Source of the DNA: Mycobacterium sp. E3198
Lineage (GTDB): Bacteria > Actinomycetota > Actinomycetes > Mycobacteriales > Mycobacteriaceae
NCBI RefSeq assembly: GCF_001667015.1
Contig: NZ_LZIS01000044.1
Location: forward strand, 1-64,000
Direction: 5' to 3'
Length of the DNA stretch: 64,000 nucleotides
Shown here: positions 1 to 8,915 of the stretch, in pieces
Layout of the letters: each line of letters begins with the position of its first letter
Position numbering within the stretch: position 1 is the stretch's first letter
Program-made: the position numbers and the translations under genes
Notes under the pieces: model-generated
Database searches by the model: none
The model's input: the letters and a program-made list of their open reading frames with translations, nothing else
Told to the model about the DNA's origin: nothing

Positions 1-563
1 GGTGGGAGGGTTTCGGAGTTCATCTGCCACGCGAGCAGCACCTCGTGCGACATGGCCTTGCTCAACGAGATGGAGCTGCCGTAGCGCTGCGCGGGCGTCG
101 CCTCCTCGGCGATGTCCAACGCTTCGAAGGCGACGTGCAGCCCGTCGTCGTGCTGCACTCCCGCGGCTGCCAGGACGTCGGCCAGCCGGACGCCCCGCCA
201 CCGCGCGGTGGAGATCGCCCCGTGCGCCCAGGGCTCTTTCCCGGGTATGGGCCGCACCCGCAGCAGCTCGGCGCGCCGATTGCCGGCGCAGGCCAGCGTC
301 GCCACCACCTCGTGTTGCTCGAATTCGGTGGTCAGCTGCTCATAGGTCAGGCTGAGCGGCCTGTCCACCCGCCCGTTCACCACCAGTTGCCAGTCCTGCG
401 GCGCGGTCGCGGGGAACCGACCGTGATTGCGGGCGTAGAACGCGTCGATCGGGGTGATGCCGCCGTCGGCCAGCGCCGCGGTCGGCGGTTCGGCGTTGTA
501 GGGGAACTCTGCACGCACGATCATGTCGTCGCGTTTACCCAACCGGGCCGTGGTCGGCGTCAT
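1..563 (-). CDS. Sulfite oxidase-type molybdopterin oxidoreductase, 5' part only
   Basis: The gene reads leftwards and runs off the window at base 1, leaving about 187 N-terminal residues. The visible part matches the molybdopterin-binding domain of the sulfite oxidase/YedY family: a FYARNHG segment near residue 42, the sequence LACAGNRR with the presumed Mo-ligand Cys92, and RWRGVRL further on. No signal peptide is visible, so it is probably cytoplasmic. Two ATG starts are possible, at 563 and 524 (MIVRAEFPYNAE); the second lies closer to the conserved core and may be the true one. The substrate cannot be told from this fragment, and a C-terminal dimerisation domain would lie outside the window. 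It is divergent from the serine hydrolase across about 130 bases. Confidence 0.85.
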   Translation of the reverse strand, partial: MTPTTARLGKRDDMIVRAEFPYNAEPPTAALADGGITPIDAFYARNHGRFPATAPQDWQLVVNGRVDRPLSLTYEQLTTEFEQHEVVATLACAGNRRAELLRVRPIPGKEPWAHGAISTARWRGVRLADVLAAAGVQHDDGLHVAFEALDIAEEATPAQRYGSSISLSKAMSHEVLLAWQMNSETLP

Positions 564-693
564 GAGGTTTATTGTCACGCTTCGCCGGCCACGCGGATCG
601 CTCGCTCCCTTGCCCACCGCCCGGCTCATCCCCTATGTTCCGTTCGTGGTGACGGACGTCGCATCGGGGCGCATGGCGAAACGGAGCTGATAG

Positions 694-1839
694 ATGGACG
701 TCAGTGGGCACTGCGACGCGCGTTTCGACGCGGTTCGGGCGGCGCTTGCCGACAACATCGCCTCCGGGGCAGAGGTTGGCGCGTGCATCGCCATCGACAT
801 CGGCGGGGAAAGCGTCGTCGACATCTGGGGCGGCTACTCGGACGCCGCACGCACCAGGCCCTGGGTCGAGGAGACCATCGTCAATGTGTGGTCCTCGACG
901 AAAACGGTCACCAGCCTGGCCGCCCTGATGATCATCGACCGCGGCCTGGTCGAACCCACCGCGCCGGTGGCGGCCTACTGGCCCGAATTCGCCGCTAATG
1001 GCAAGCAGGACATCGAGATTCGCCACATCCTGTCGCACACCTCCGGCGTGTCCGGCTGGGATCTGCCGTTCGCCACCGAGGACATGTACGACTGGGACAA
1101 GGCCACGGCGGCCCTGGCGGCCCAGGCGCCGTGGTGGGAACCGGGAACCGCCTCGGGCTATCACGCCCACAATCAGGGCCACCTCATCGGCGAGGTGATA
1201 CGCCGCGTCACCGGGCAATCGCTCAAGGAGTTCGTCCGCGACGAAATCGCGGGCCCGCTGGGCGCCGACTTCCAAATCGGTGCGGTGCCCGCCGATTACG
1301 GCCGGATCGCCGAAATCATCCCGCCGCCTCCCCTCGAGTTGCCGCTCGACCAGCTGCCCGAGGACAGCCCCATGCGCAGAACCTTCAGCGGTCCGCCGCC
1401 CAACGCCGACGCCGCGAACACGCCGGCCTGGCGCGACGCCGACATGGGCGCCCTGAACGGCCACGGCAACGCCCGTTCCCTGGCGGCGATCCTGTCGGTG
1501 ATCTCGTTGGGGGGCCGGGCCCGTGGAGTTCGACTGCTCAAGCCCGAGACCGTCGAGAAGATCTTCGAGGAGCAGGCGGCCGGCGTCGACCTCGTGCTGC
1601 CCGCGCCGCTGCGCTGGGGCCTCGGATACGGGCTCCCGCAAAAGGAGGCGCTCCCCTATGTTCCCGACGAGAAGATCTGCTTCTGGGGCGGCTGGGGCGG
1701 GTCGATGGTGTTGGCGTGGCCCGACCGCCAAACCACCGTCTCCTACGTGATGAACAAGATGGGGCCCGGGGTTCTCGGTTCAGACCGGATGGCGTCCTAC
1801 GGCGAACTGATCTTCGACGCGCTCGGATCGGCGGCCTGA
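694..1839 (+). CDS. Beta-lactamase-fold serine hydrolase (EstB / class C type)
   Basis: A 381-residue cytoplasmic protein without a signal peptide. It has the SxxK motif as SSTK (Ser67, Lys70), the expected nucleophile and base of class C beta-lactamase-fold esterases. A GYHAHNQGH stretch sits where the second-motif Tyr is expected, and GWGGSMV near residue 333 fits the third motif. Relatives are mostly esterases, carboxypeptidases or amidases, not resistance enzymes, and mycobacteria carry many. It stands alone: the upstream gene is divergent and the downstream gene convergent with a 12-base gap. Family assignment is firm; substrate unknown. Confidence 0.9.
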   Translation: MDVSGHCDARFDAVRAALADNIASGAEVGACIAIDIGGESVVDIWGGYSDAARTRPWVEETIVNVWSSTKTVTSLAALMIIDRGLVEPTAPVAAYWPEFAANGKQDIEIRHILSHTSGVSGWDLPFATEDMYDWDKATAALAAQAPWWEPGTASGYHAHNQGHLIGEVIRRVTGQSLKEFVRDEIAGPLGADFQIGAVPADYGRIAEIIPPPPLELPLDQLPEDSPMRRTFSGPPPNADAANTPAWRDADMGALNGHGNARSLAAILSVISLGGRARGVRLLKPETVEKIFEEQAAGVDLVLPAPLRWGLGYGLPQKEALPYVPDEKICFWGGWGGSMVLAWPDRQTTVSYVMNKMGPGVLGSDRMASYGELIFDALGSAA

Positions 1840-1851
1840 TGGCATGGGCGC

Positions 1852-2328
1852 CTACGAATTCGGCGTGAGCAGGAACAGCCGAAATGGGCGGCCGCCCGCG
1901 CGGTCTTGGGCGATCTGATAATTGGGCCAGTGCATCAGCACGGTGGCCCATGCCGTGGCGCGTTCTTCTCCGGTGAGCAAGCGCACCTTCGCGGTGAACC
2001 GGTGGCCACGCCTGCGAACGGTAACCCGCTCTGTCGCTTTGAGATTCGCCGACCATGACGGATGGCGGGGCAAACCCCAGTTGGAGCCGACGAGCAGCAG
2101 CCCGTCGTCGGTGGGCACACACTGGACGGTGGCGGTGCGGGCCAGACCGGTCTTGCGCCCCGACGTGGTGACCTGCACGCTGGGCACCCCGGTCAGGTCC
2201 AGGACACCGAGGCGTCCCTTGCTTGCGAAGCGGAGCACCGCTTCGGCCCCTTGGGCCACCGGCCGCCCCCGAAGCACCAGCCACCGGTAGGCGGTCGGGT
2301 TGCGCGCCACCCGCTGCAGCGGATTCAC
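1852..2328 (-). CDS. Deazaflavin (F420)-dependent nitroreductase family protein, Ddn-like
   Basis: 158 residues, the usual length of the Ddn/DUF385 split-barrel family. Recognisable elements are the LTTSGRKTG-like segment (VTTSGRKTGLARTATV, residues about 53-68), LLLVGSNWGLPRHPSW (about 77-92) and a C-terminal YQIAQDRAGGRPFRLFLL. In M. tuberculosis the family includes Ddn, which uses reduced F420 and activates nitroimidazole prodrugs; natural roles are thought to include quinone reduction. The N-terminal helix could lie on the membrane surface. It is monocistronic and divergent from the TetR/P450 operon, sharing an AT-rich promoter region. Substrate unknown. Confidence 0.88.
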   Translation of the reverse strand: MNPLQRVARNPTAYRWLVLRGRPVAQGAEAVLRFASKGRLGVLDLTGVPSVQVTTSGRKTGLARTATVQCVPTDDGLLLVGSNWGLPRHPSWSANLKATERVTVRRRGHRFTAKVRLLTGEERATAWATVLMHWPNYQIAQDRAGGRPFRLFLLTPNS

Positions 2329-2483
2329 AGCCGTACTCTATTCCGCGCCGGCGCTTTCGGCGCGGCCGCCGCGACGGCCACTGTCGCCGAGCCTGCAAAT
2401 CCGCAGACAAAGTGCGAGTAGGGGCCTGCAGGATTACAGGCTCGCTGCGGCCGGCGACCGACGGGCCCCGCACCCGGGCTAAA

Positions 2484-2499
2484 TAAATTGTTTGATTTA
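2484..2499. promoter_or_regulatory. AT-rich palindrome, probable TetR operator or promoter
   Basis: Arms TAAAT and ATTTA flank a 6-base spacer (TGTTTG) within one of the few strongly AT-rich patches of the window. It lies 28-43 bases before the ATG of the TetR gene, where an autoregulatory operator or a -10 region is expected. It covers the alternative TTG start at 2488, which argues that translation starts at 2527. Seen: symmetry and location. Inferred: operator function. Confidence 0.45.
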
Positions 2500-2526
2500 A
2501 TTCCGCGGGCGGTGTTCACTGAGGCG

Positions 2527-3204
2527 ATGACCGCCGAGCGGATGGCTCGCTCCGAGAGGTCGACGGGCACCCGAGAGGCGATCTTGTCGGCCGCCGAGGT
2601 GCTGTTCGCCGAGCGTGGCATGTACGCCGTGTCGAACCGGCAGATCAGCGAGGCCGCCGGGCAGGGCAACAACGCGGCGGCCTGCTACCACTTCGGGACG
2701 AGGACCGAGCTGCTCCGGGCCATCGAGAGCAAGCATCGCGAGCCGATCGAACAGCTGCGCGCGCAGATGCTTGCCGATGTGGGTGATTCGACCGAACTAC
2801 GCGACTGGGTGGGTACTTTGGTGCGCCCCCTCACCGACCACCTGGCCGCCCTGGGGACCCCGAGCTGGTACGCACGATTCGCCGCCCAGGCGATGGCCGA
2901 CCCGACCTATCGCCACGTCGTCACCAAGGACGCGCTGACGTCGCCACGGTTGGTGCAGACGATCGACGGGATCACGCGCTGCCTGCCCGAGCTGCCCAGG
3001 CGCGTGCGCTTCGAGCGAATCGTGATGGTCCGCAACCTCCTGATGCATACCTGCGCCGAACACGAGGGCGCGTTGGCCGAGCACGGGCCGCGGTCGCGGT
3101 CGAGCTGGCCCGTTGCCGGCGAAGGCCTGATCGACGCGATCGTCGGTCTGTGGCGTGCGCCGGTCCATGTGGGGGCGGCACACGAGAACCGAGGAGGACG
3201 ATGA
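2527..3204 (+). CDS. TetR family transcriptional regulator of the P450 operon
   Basis: 225 residues from the ATG at 2527, which has GAGG just upstream. A TTG at 2488 would add 13 residues but lies inside a palindrome that is probably regulatory. The N-terminal helix-turn-helix is clear: TREAILSAAEVLFAERG, then a recognition region ending NNAAACYHFGTRTELL (about residues 17-66). The C-terminal ligand domain has no signature that names an effector. Its stop overlaps the P450 start (ATGA), so it heads the operon that runs to 8887 and likely controls it together with itself. The ligand may be the P450 substrate or an acyl-CoA derived from it. Confidence 0.9.
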   Translation: MTAERMARSERSTGTREAILSAAEVLFAERGMYAVSNRQISEAAGQGNNAAACYHFGTRTELLRAIESKHREPIEQLRAQMLADVGDSTELRDWVGTLVRPLTDHLAALGTPSWYARFAAQAMADPTYRHVVTKDALTSPRLVQTIDGITRCLPELPRRVRFERIVMVRNLLMHTCAEHEGALAEHGPRSRSSWPVAGEGLIDAIVGLWRAPVHVGAAHENRGGR

Positions 3205-4424
3205 CCGAGACGTCAACCGCCACCGGTATTCCCGACTTTCCGATGACGCGGGCTCCGGGTTGCCCCTTCGCCCCGCCGCCCGCGGCGTTGGCGCTGAACG
3301 CCGACAGCCAGCTGAGCCGGGTGCGGATCTGGGACGGGAGCACGCCCTGGCTGATCCACGGCTACGACGCGATACGAGCGTTGTTCACGGACCCGCGCAC
3401 CAGCGTCGACGACCGCCTGCCGGGTTATCCGCACTGGAACGAGGGGATGCTGGCGACGGTCCACAAAAGGCCGCGATCCGTGTTCACCTCCGACGCCGAG
3501 GAGCACACCCGATTCCGCCGGATGCTGTCCAAGCCGTTCACCTTCAAGCGCGTCGAGGGGCTGCGGCCGGCGGTGCAGAAGATCGCCGACGACCGCATCG
3601 ATGCCCTGCTGGCCGGCCCCAACCCCGGCGACGTCGTGAGCGCCGTGGCGCTGCCCGTCCCCTCGCTCGTCATCAGCCAATTGCTCGGGGTGCCCTACGA
3701 GGACGCGGATTTCTTCCAGGAACAAGCGCAACGCGGCACCGGGCGCTACGCGACCGAGGAGGACACGGCGCAGGGCGCCGCCTCGTTGGCCAAATACATC
3801 GCCAAGCTGATCCGCGCCAAGATGGAAGATCCCTCCGAGGACTTGGTGTCCGACCTGGCGGAGCGCGTCAACGCCGACGAGCTCAGCGTGCGCGAGGCCA
3901 CCCAACTGGCCCTCGGCGTGCTGATCGCCGGGCACGAAACCACCGCGAACATGCTGAGCCTGAGCGTGGCGGCGCTGCTCGAGCACCCCGATCAGCGGGC
4001 GGTGCTGCGCGACGCCGACGACCCGAAGGCGATCGCCACCGCGGTCGAGGAACTGATGCGCTACCTGAGCATCATCCAGACCGGTCAGCGGCGCATCGCC
4101 GTCGAGGACATCGAGGTCGGCGGGGAGACCATCCGGGCCGGCGAGGGCATCATCCTCGACGTCGCGCCGGCGAACTGGGATCCCCGCCAATTCCCTGACC
4201 CGGAGCGGCTGGATTTGGGCCGCGAGGACGGCGCGCACGTCGGATTCGGCTACGGCCGCCACCAATGCGTGGGCCAGCAACTGGCCCGGATGGAACTGCA
4301 GATCGTGCTGCCCACCCTGCTCCGGCGCATCCCGACGCTGCGGCTGGCGGTCCCGGTCGAGGATCTGCCGTTCAAGCACGACTCGTTGGCCTACGGCGTG
4401 TACGAGCTTCCCGTGACATGGTGA
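3201..4424 (+). CDS. Cytochrome P450, CYP105-like
   Basis: 407 residues. The start is the ATG at 3201, preceded by GAGGAGG and overlapping the TetR stop; an upstream in-frame ATG at 3150 lies inside the TetR gene and is rejected. Hallmarks are the I-helix AGHETT, the ExxR motif in EELMRY, and the heme loop [10 protein letters not shown] with Cys356 as thiolate ligand. The N-terminal [13 protein letters not shown] and [12 protein letters not shown] segments resemble actinobacterial CYP105-type enzymes. It is soluble and needs ferredoxin and reductase, none of which are encoded nearby. It presumably starts oxidation of the operon's substrate; the SDR follows with a 7-base overlap. Confidence 0.93.
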   Translation: MTETSTATGIPDFPMTRAPGCPFAPPPAALALNADSQLSRVRIWDGSTPWLIHGYDAIRALFTDPRTSVDDRLPGYPHWNEGMLATVHKRPRSVFTSDAEEHTRFRRMLSKPFTFKRVEGLRPAVQKIADDRIDALLAGPNPGDVVSAVALPVPSLVISQLLGVPYEDADFFQEQAQRGTGRYATEEDTAQGAASLAKYIAKLIRAKMEDPSEDLVSDLAERVNADELSVREATQLALGVLIAGHETTANMLSLSVAALLEHPDQRAVLRDADDPKAIATAVEELMRYLSIIQTGQRRIAVEDIEVGGETIRAGEGIILDVAPANWDPRQFPDPERLDLGREDGAHVGFGYGRHQCVGQQLARMELQIVLPTLLRRIPTLRLAVPVEDLPFKHDSLAYGVYELPVTW

Positions 4425-5365
4425 AGCCCGATCTGACCCTCGAAATGCCGGACCTGTCCGGCAGGTTCGCGGTCGTGACCGGGGCCAACAGCGGCCTGGG
4501 CCTGGGTCTGGCGACACGGTTGGCGACCGCGGGCGCCGACGTCGTCCTCGCTATCCGCTGCCGGACGAAGGGCGAAGCCGCGATCGCCGAGATCCGACGG
4601 CAGGCACCGGCGGCCAAGCTGGCCATCAGGCACCTGGACCTGTCGTCGCTGAAGAGCGTGGCGGCGTTCGGCGAGGAGCTGGCCGCGGAGGGCCGCCCGG
4701 TCGACATCCTGATCAACAACGCCGGCGTCATGACGCCGCCACGGCGCCAGGAAACACCTGACGGCTTCGAATTACAGTTCGGCACAAACCATCTGGGCCA
4801 TTTCGCGCTGACCGGTCACCTGCTGCCGCTGCTGCGCGCTGCGGAGGGCGCGCGGTTGGCGACCGTCAGCAGCATCGCCGCGACGCAGCGCGGTCTCGAC
4901 TTCACCGATCCCAACGCGCAACATGGCTACAAACCCATGCGCTCCTACGGAATGGCCAAGCTGGCGCAACTCATGTTCGCAATCGAATTGGATCGGCGGA
5001 GCCGCCTCGGCGGCTGGGGGGTGATGTCCAATGCCGCGCACCCCGGGCTGAGTAAGACCAACCTGCTCAGCGGCGCATCCTATGGCCGCGACAAGCCGAC
5101 GCTGCAGGCCCGGCTCACCCGGCTGACCTGGCGCCTGCTCCCGTTCATGTGGCTCGATGTCGACGAGGGCATCAAGCCGTCGCTGTTTGCGGCGGTCTCG
5201 GCCGACGCGGCGGGCGGCAGGTACTACGGGCCGCGCGGCTTCTACGAAACCGCCGGGGGCGGGGTCACATTCGCCGCGGTGCCCAGCCTGGCGCGTAGTC
5301 AGGACGACATGGCGCGCCTGTGGCAGCTTTCCGAACGGCTCACCGGAGTCACGTACCCGCAATGA
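4418..5365 (+). CDS. Short-chain dehydrogenase/reductase, retinol-dehydrogenase-like
   Basis: 315 residues from the ATG at 4418, which overlaps the P450 stop. It shows the Rossmann motif TGANSGLG, the NNAG motif and a catalytic YGMAK (Tyr-x-x-x-Lys). The length and the C-terminal segment [11 protein letters not shown] fit the WW-oxidoreductase/retinol dehydrogenase-like SDRs common in mycobacteria. The likely reaction is NAD(P)-dependent oxidation of the alcohol made by the preceding P450, or the reverse. Translational coupling to that P450 supports a shared pathway. An AAGGGA ribosome-binding site for the next gene follows directly. Confidence 0.9.
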   Translation: MVKPDLTLEMPDLSGRFAVVTGANSGLGLGLATRLATAGADVVLAIRCRTKGEAAIAEIRRQAPAAKLAIRHLDLSSLKSVAAFGEELAAEGRPVDILINNAGVMTPPRRQETPDGFELQFGTNHLGHFALTGHLLPLLRAAEGARLATVSSIAATQRGLDFTDPNAQHGYKPMRSYGMAKLAQLMFAIELDRRSRLGGWGVMSNAAHPGLSKTNLLSGASYGRDKPTLQARLTRLTWRLLPFMWLDVDEGIKPSLFAAVSADAAGGRYYGPRGFYETAGGGVTFAAVPSLARSQDDMARLWQLSERLTGVTYPQ

Positions 5366-5375
5366 AGGGACTCTG

Positions 5376-6542
5376 ATGTCAGGTCAAGCCCGCACGCTGT
5401 ACCCGGAGGGCGTGATCGGGGCACCCAAACACCGACGCGGCCACGCCGCGGGCTCGGTGACCGGTTTGCCCGCCGGCACGGAGGTGTTCTCGGCGGACAA
5501 CCACATCTCGGTGGCCGACGACATCTTCTACGAGAACTTTCCGGACGACCTCAAAGACTATGCGCCGCGGATCTGGTACGAGGACGGCGCTTACCTACTC
5601 GGGCGCCCGGGGCAATCCATGGTGGTCGGCGATTTCAGCGCGGTCCTCATGCAATACGACGACTTGGCCGGCGCGGTCTCCAACAACGTCGACGCCCGCG
5701 TCCGCGAACTCGCCGAAGACGGGGTCGACAAGGAATTGGTGTTCCCCAACGCGGTGCTGGCCCTGTTCCACTACCCCGATAAGGACCTGCGCGAACGGAT
5801 TTTGCGCATCTACAACGAACACATCGCCGCCGTGCAGGAGCGCTCGAACGGCCACTGCTACGGGGTCGGCCTGATCAACTGGTGGGACCCGCGCGGCACT
5901 CGCCGCACCCTGGCCCAGCTGAAGTCGCTGGGGCTCAAGACCTTTCTGATGCCGCTAAACCCCGGCAATGACGACAACGGCCACGTCATCGACTTCTCCA
6001 GCGCCGCGATGAGCGCGGTGTGGGACGAGATCGAGGAGGCCGGACTGCCCGTCACCCACCACATCGGTGAAAGCCAGCCCAAATGCCCGAGCGAGGTCAA
6101 CAGCGTGGCGGTCGCCATGATGGTCAACATCGACTCGTTTCGGGAAATGTTCTCCAAATACATCTTCGGCGGCATCCTCGACCGGCATCCCGGGCTGCGT
6201 GTCGGCTGGTTCGAGGGCGGAATCGCTTGGGTGCCACCGGCTCTGCAGGATGCCGAGCATGTGCTGGCCTCCTACCGGCATATGCTCAAAGGCCATCCGA
6301 AGCACGACATCCGCCACTACTGGAACCAACACATGTGCGCGTCGTTCATGGTCGACGGGCTGGGGTTAGACCAAATCGAGGAGATCGGGATCGACAAGGT
6401 GATGTGGTCATCGGATTATCCGCACAACGAGAGCACCTTCGGGTATTCGGAGCGATCGCTGGCGGCGGTCGTCGACGCCGTCGGCCCCGAGGACGCCGTC
6501 CGCGTCGTCAGCGGCAACGTCAAGGCGTTTCTGGGCGTTTAG
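5376..6542 (+). CDS. Amidohydrolase-2 family metal-dependent hydrolase
   Basis: 388 residues starting MSGQARTLYPEG, 10 bases after the SDR stop and after AAGGGA. The TIM-barrel amidohydrolase-2 features are a metal-binding SADNHIS near the N-terminus, THHIGES in the middle and a late WSSDYPHNES segment with the conserved Asp. This family, including ACMSD-like decarboxylases and related hydrolases, is expanded in mycobacteria, mostly without known substrates. A paralogue of similar design (DDHIVEPPD and EADYPHCDS) lies at 31810-33078. Its place after a P450 and SDR suggests a hydrolytic or decarboxylating step on an oxidised intermediate. Confidence 0.9.
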   Translation: MSGQARTLYPEGVIGAPKHRRGHAAGSVTGLPAGTEVFSADNHISVADDIFYENFPDDLKDYAPRIWYEDGAYLLGRPGQSMVVGDFSAVLMQYDDLAGAVSNNVDARVRELAEDGVDKELVFPNAVLALFHYPDKDLRERILRIYNEHIAAVQERSNGHCYGVGLINWWDPRGTRRTLAQLKSLGLKTFLMPLNPGNDDNGHVIDFSSAAMSAVWDEIEEAGLPVTHHIGESQPKCPSEVNSVAVAMMVNIDSFREMFSKYIFGGILDRHPGLRVGWFEGGIAWVPPALQDAEHVLASYRHMLKGHPKHDIRHYWNQHMCASFMVDGLGLDQIEEIGIDKVMWSSDYPHNESTFGYSERSLAAVVDAVGPEDAVRVVSGNVKAFLGV

Positions 6543-6543
6543 G

Positions 6544-7788
6544 ATGACGAACTCACTCACCGTCCGCGGCTCGCTCTTCGAGATTCCCGACGAGCCGAAC
6601 TGGGCACGCATGCGCGCCGAGACCGGCGCACGCCTGCGGTCCGCGATGGCGGACCATGGCGTCGACGCGCTCATCCTGCTGATGAACGGCTACGTCGGGT
6701 ACGCGACGGGTACCAGCTGGCCGCTGCTCGATGCGGGCCTCTCGCACGTGGAGCGCCCGGTTGCCGTCGTCCTCGCCGACGACGAACACCCGCATCTGTT
6801 CATGCCGTTCCGGGGCGGGGCGTTCCCCGATTCGTCCGGACCGCCGCTTCCCGACGATCATCTGCACGGGCCGGTCTATCTCGAATTCGACCACGGGGTA
6901 AGGGAATTCGCGCGGGAGTTGGCCGACCTGATCCCGCCGGGCGCGGCCGTCGCCGTCGACGAGCTCACGGGCGCGATGCGGCGGGCGGGCGGCGCGCTGT
7001 TTCCCTCCGGCCCGCCGACGGATGCGGCGATCGTGGTCGGCGCGGCACAGTTGGTCAAGACGCCGGACGAGGTCTGCTGCCTCCGCCGCGCCTGTCGGAT
7101 CACCGAGCAGGCCATGGCCGATGTCCAGCGGGCGTTGGTGCCCGGCGTTCGCCAGATCGACCTCTCGGCCAAGCTGGTGCGGCGCGCGTTCGAGCTGGGC
7201 GCCACCACCAACATGCTGGAGGCCATCTGGCAGGTGATGCCCAGCTCGCGGGAAGCCGGCGTGTGGACGACCCACGGTGATCTCGCGCTGCCCCTGCTCC
7301 CCACCGCCCGCGAGCTGGCCGCCGGTGATGTGCTGTGGACGGACATCAGCATCAGCTATGCCGGATACTGCTCGGATTTCGGGCGAACCTGGTTGGTCGG
7401 CGACGAACCGTCGCCGCGGCAACACGACCAGTTCCGCCGGTGGCGAGCGATCCTGGACGAAGTGCTCGCAGTGACGAAAGCCGGTGTCACGTCGGGGGAT
7501 TTGGCGCGGGCGGCGATCGCCGCCAACGGCGGCCGCAAGCCGTGGTTGCCGCACTTTTATCTGGGGCACGGCATCGGCACGTATCCCGCCGAACCCCCGA
7601 TGATCGGAACGGATCTCGGCGAGGAATTCGACGACAACTTCGTCTTTCCACCCGGCATGGCGCTGGTGCTCGAACCGGTGGTGTGGGAGGACGGCACCGG
7701 CGGCTACCGCAGTGAGGAGATCGTGGTGATCACCGAAGACGGCTACACGCCGATCACCGACTACCCCTACTCCCCCTATGGCGACTGA
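6544..7788 (+). CDS. M24 family (creatinase / Xaa-Pro peptidase fold) enzyme, metal site intact
   Basis: 414 residues beginning 1 base after the amidohydrolase stop. The C-terminal pita-bread domain retains the five expected metal ligands: Asp267 and Asp278 (in WTDISIS and SDFGRTW), His342 (LGHGIG), Glu377 (LEPVVW) and Glu391 (RSEEIV). The N-terminal creatinase domain covers about residues 20-170. M24 members include proline peptidases and also non-peptidases such as creatinase, ectoine hydrolase DoeA and the DMSP lyase DddP, so peptidase activity should not be assumed. The next gene overlaps by 11 bases and is a metal-site-less paralogue, suggesting a heteromeric pair. Confidence 0.92.
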   Translation: MTNSLTVRGSLFEIPDEPNWARMRAETGARLRSAMADHGVDALILLMNGYVGYATGTSWPLLDAGLSHVERPVAVVLADDEHPHLFMPFRGGAFPDSSGPPLPDDHLHGPVYLEFDHGVREFARELADLIPPGAAVAVDELTGAMRRAGGALFPSGPPTDAAIVVGAAQLVKTPDEVCCLRRACRITEQAMADVQRALVPGVRQIDLSAKLVRRAFELGATTNMLEAIWQVMPSSREAGVWTTHGDLALPLLPTARELAAGDVLWTDISISYAGYCSDFGRTWLVGDEPSPRQHDQFRRWRAILDEVLAVTKAGVTSGDLARAAIAANGGRKPWLPHFYLGHGIGTYPAEPPMIGTDLGEEFDDNFVFPPGMALVLEPVVWEDGTGGYRSEEIVVITEDGYTPITDYPYSPYGD

Positions 7789-8887
7789 AGTTTCGCCCGA
7801 TCCCCCGTCGTTGCGGACGGGGCGTCGGGAGCGGGCGCTGGCACAGATGGGGGCACACGGCCTCGACATCCTGGTGCTGGGGCGGCAGGCCAACATTCGT
7901 TACGTCACGGGCGCCCCGCAGCTGTGGATAGCGGGGACGCGCCCGTTCGGCCCGATGTGCGTCGTGGTGCGCGCCACCGGGGCGATTTACCTCAACAGCA
8001 CCGACGACGAGGGCGTCCCCGACGAGATCGGCCGCGACCACCTGTACGGGCTGGCCTGGAACCCGATGACGCTCATCGAGGTGCTCAAGCACATCGACGG
8101 CGCGGCGACGGCGCGCCGGGTCGGAACGGATTCCATCACACCGACTTTCGCGGCGCTGCTGCCCGAGGCCTTCCCCAACGCCGACCTCGTCGACGGCGAG
8201 CCGGCCATGCGAGCCGCGCGCCGCGTCAAGACGCCCGATGAGATCGCGGCGATGGGCCCGGCGCTGCGCGTGGCGGAGAAGGGACTCGCCGCCGCCCTGG
8301 CGGAGTTGCAGCCGGGCGTATCCGAGCGGACGCTGGCCGGGGCCGCGCTGGAAGTCATGGCCGCTGGCGGGGTGAGCACGCCCGCCACCCAGGACGTCGC
8401 CTGGGTGACTTCGCGGGAGCATCCGTGGCAACGCGATCGTCGCGAGGTACGGCCGGGTGATCTGGTCGCCTTGGCGGCGGGTGCGCTGGCCGACGGGTAC
8501 GTCGCCGCGGTGGGCAGGACTTGGCAGGCGGGCGATCCCGTGAATGGCTCGACGCGCAACCTATTCGGACGCTCGGATGCGTTGTTCGACAAGATGATCG
8601 CGGCCTGTCGTCCCGGCGCTTCCACGACCGGACTGCTGGCCGCGTATGAGGCGGCCGGCGAGCCGTTGCCGCCCATGCCCGTCGCGCACGGCTTGGGCCT
8701 CGGTTTCGACCCCCCGGTCGTGTCCCAAACCCTGTCGGCGGCAGGCGAACTCGACCGGCTCGAAGCCGGGATGGTGCTGGCGATCAGCGGTTACGTGTGG
8801 CACGAGGGCATCGGCGCGGTCGTCCGCCGCGACACAGTCCACATCACCGACGACGGCGCCGAGGTGCTGACCCGCGACCCCAGCTGA
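7778..8887 (+). CDS. M24-fold paralogue lacking metal ligands (probable pseudoenzyme)
   Basis: 369 residues, starting inside the preceding M24 gene. Both domains align with that gene, but four of five metal ligands are gone: Ala233 and Ala244 replace the two Asp (LVALAAGALAD and YVAAVGRTW), Ser replaces the first Glu (LAISGYVW), and Arg replaces the second (VVRRDTVHIT). Only the His in VAHGLGLGF remains. The frame is intact with no stop or frameshift, so this is a conserved non-catalytic protein rather than a decayed gene. It is likely a partner or regulator of the active M24 protein. It is the last gene of the operon, convergent with the DUF222 gene after 28 bases. Confidence 0.9.
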   Translation: MATEVSPDPPSLRTGRRERALAQMGAHGLDILVLGRQANIRYVTGAPQLWIAGTRPFGPMCVVVRATGAIYLNSTDDEGVPDEIGRDHLYGLAWNPMTLIEVLKHIDGAATARRVGTDSITPTFAALLPEAFPNADLVDGEPAMRAARRVKTPDEIAAMGPALRVAEKGLAAALAELQPGVSERTLAGAALEVMAAGGVSTPATQDVAWVTSREHPWQRDRREVRPGDLVALAAGALADGYVAAVGRTWQAGDPVNGSTRNLFGRSDALFDKMIAACRPGASTTGLLAAYEAAGEPLPPMPVAHGLGLGFDPPVVSQTLSAAGELDRLEAGMVLAISGYVWHEGIGAVVRRDTVHITDDGAEVLTRDPS

Positions 8888-8915
8888 CCGCCGGGCACGT
8901 TGCATGGCGGCCGCG

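Noticed and set aside
8888..8915. Possible terminator hairpin between convergent genes (CCGCC and GGCGG arms)
   Set aside because: Only five pairs with a 13-base loop and no U-tract; weak in GC-rich DNA.
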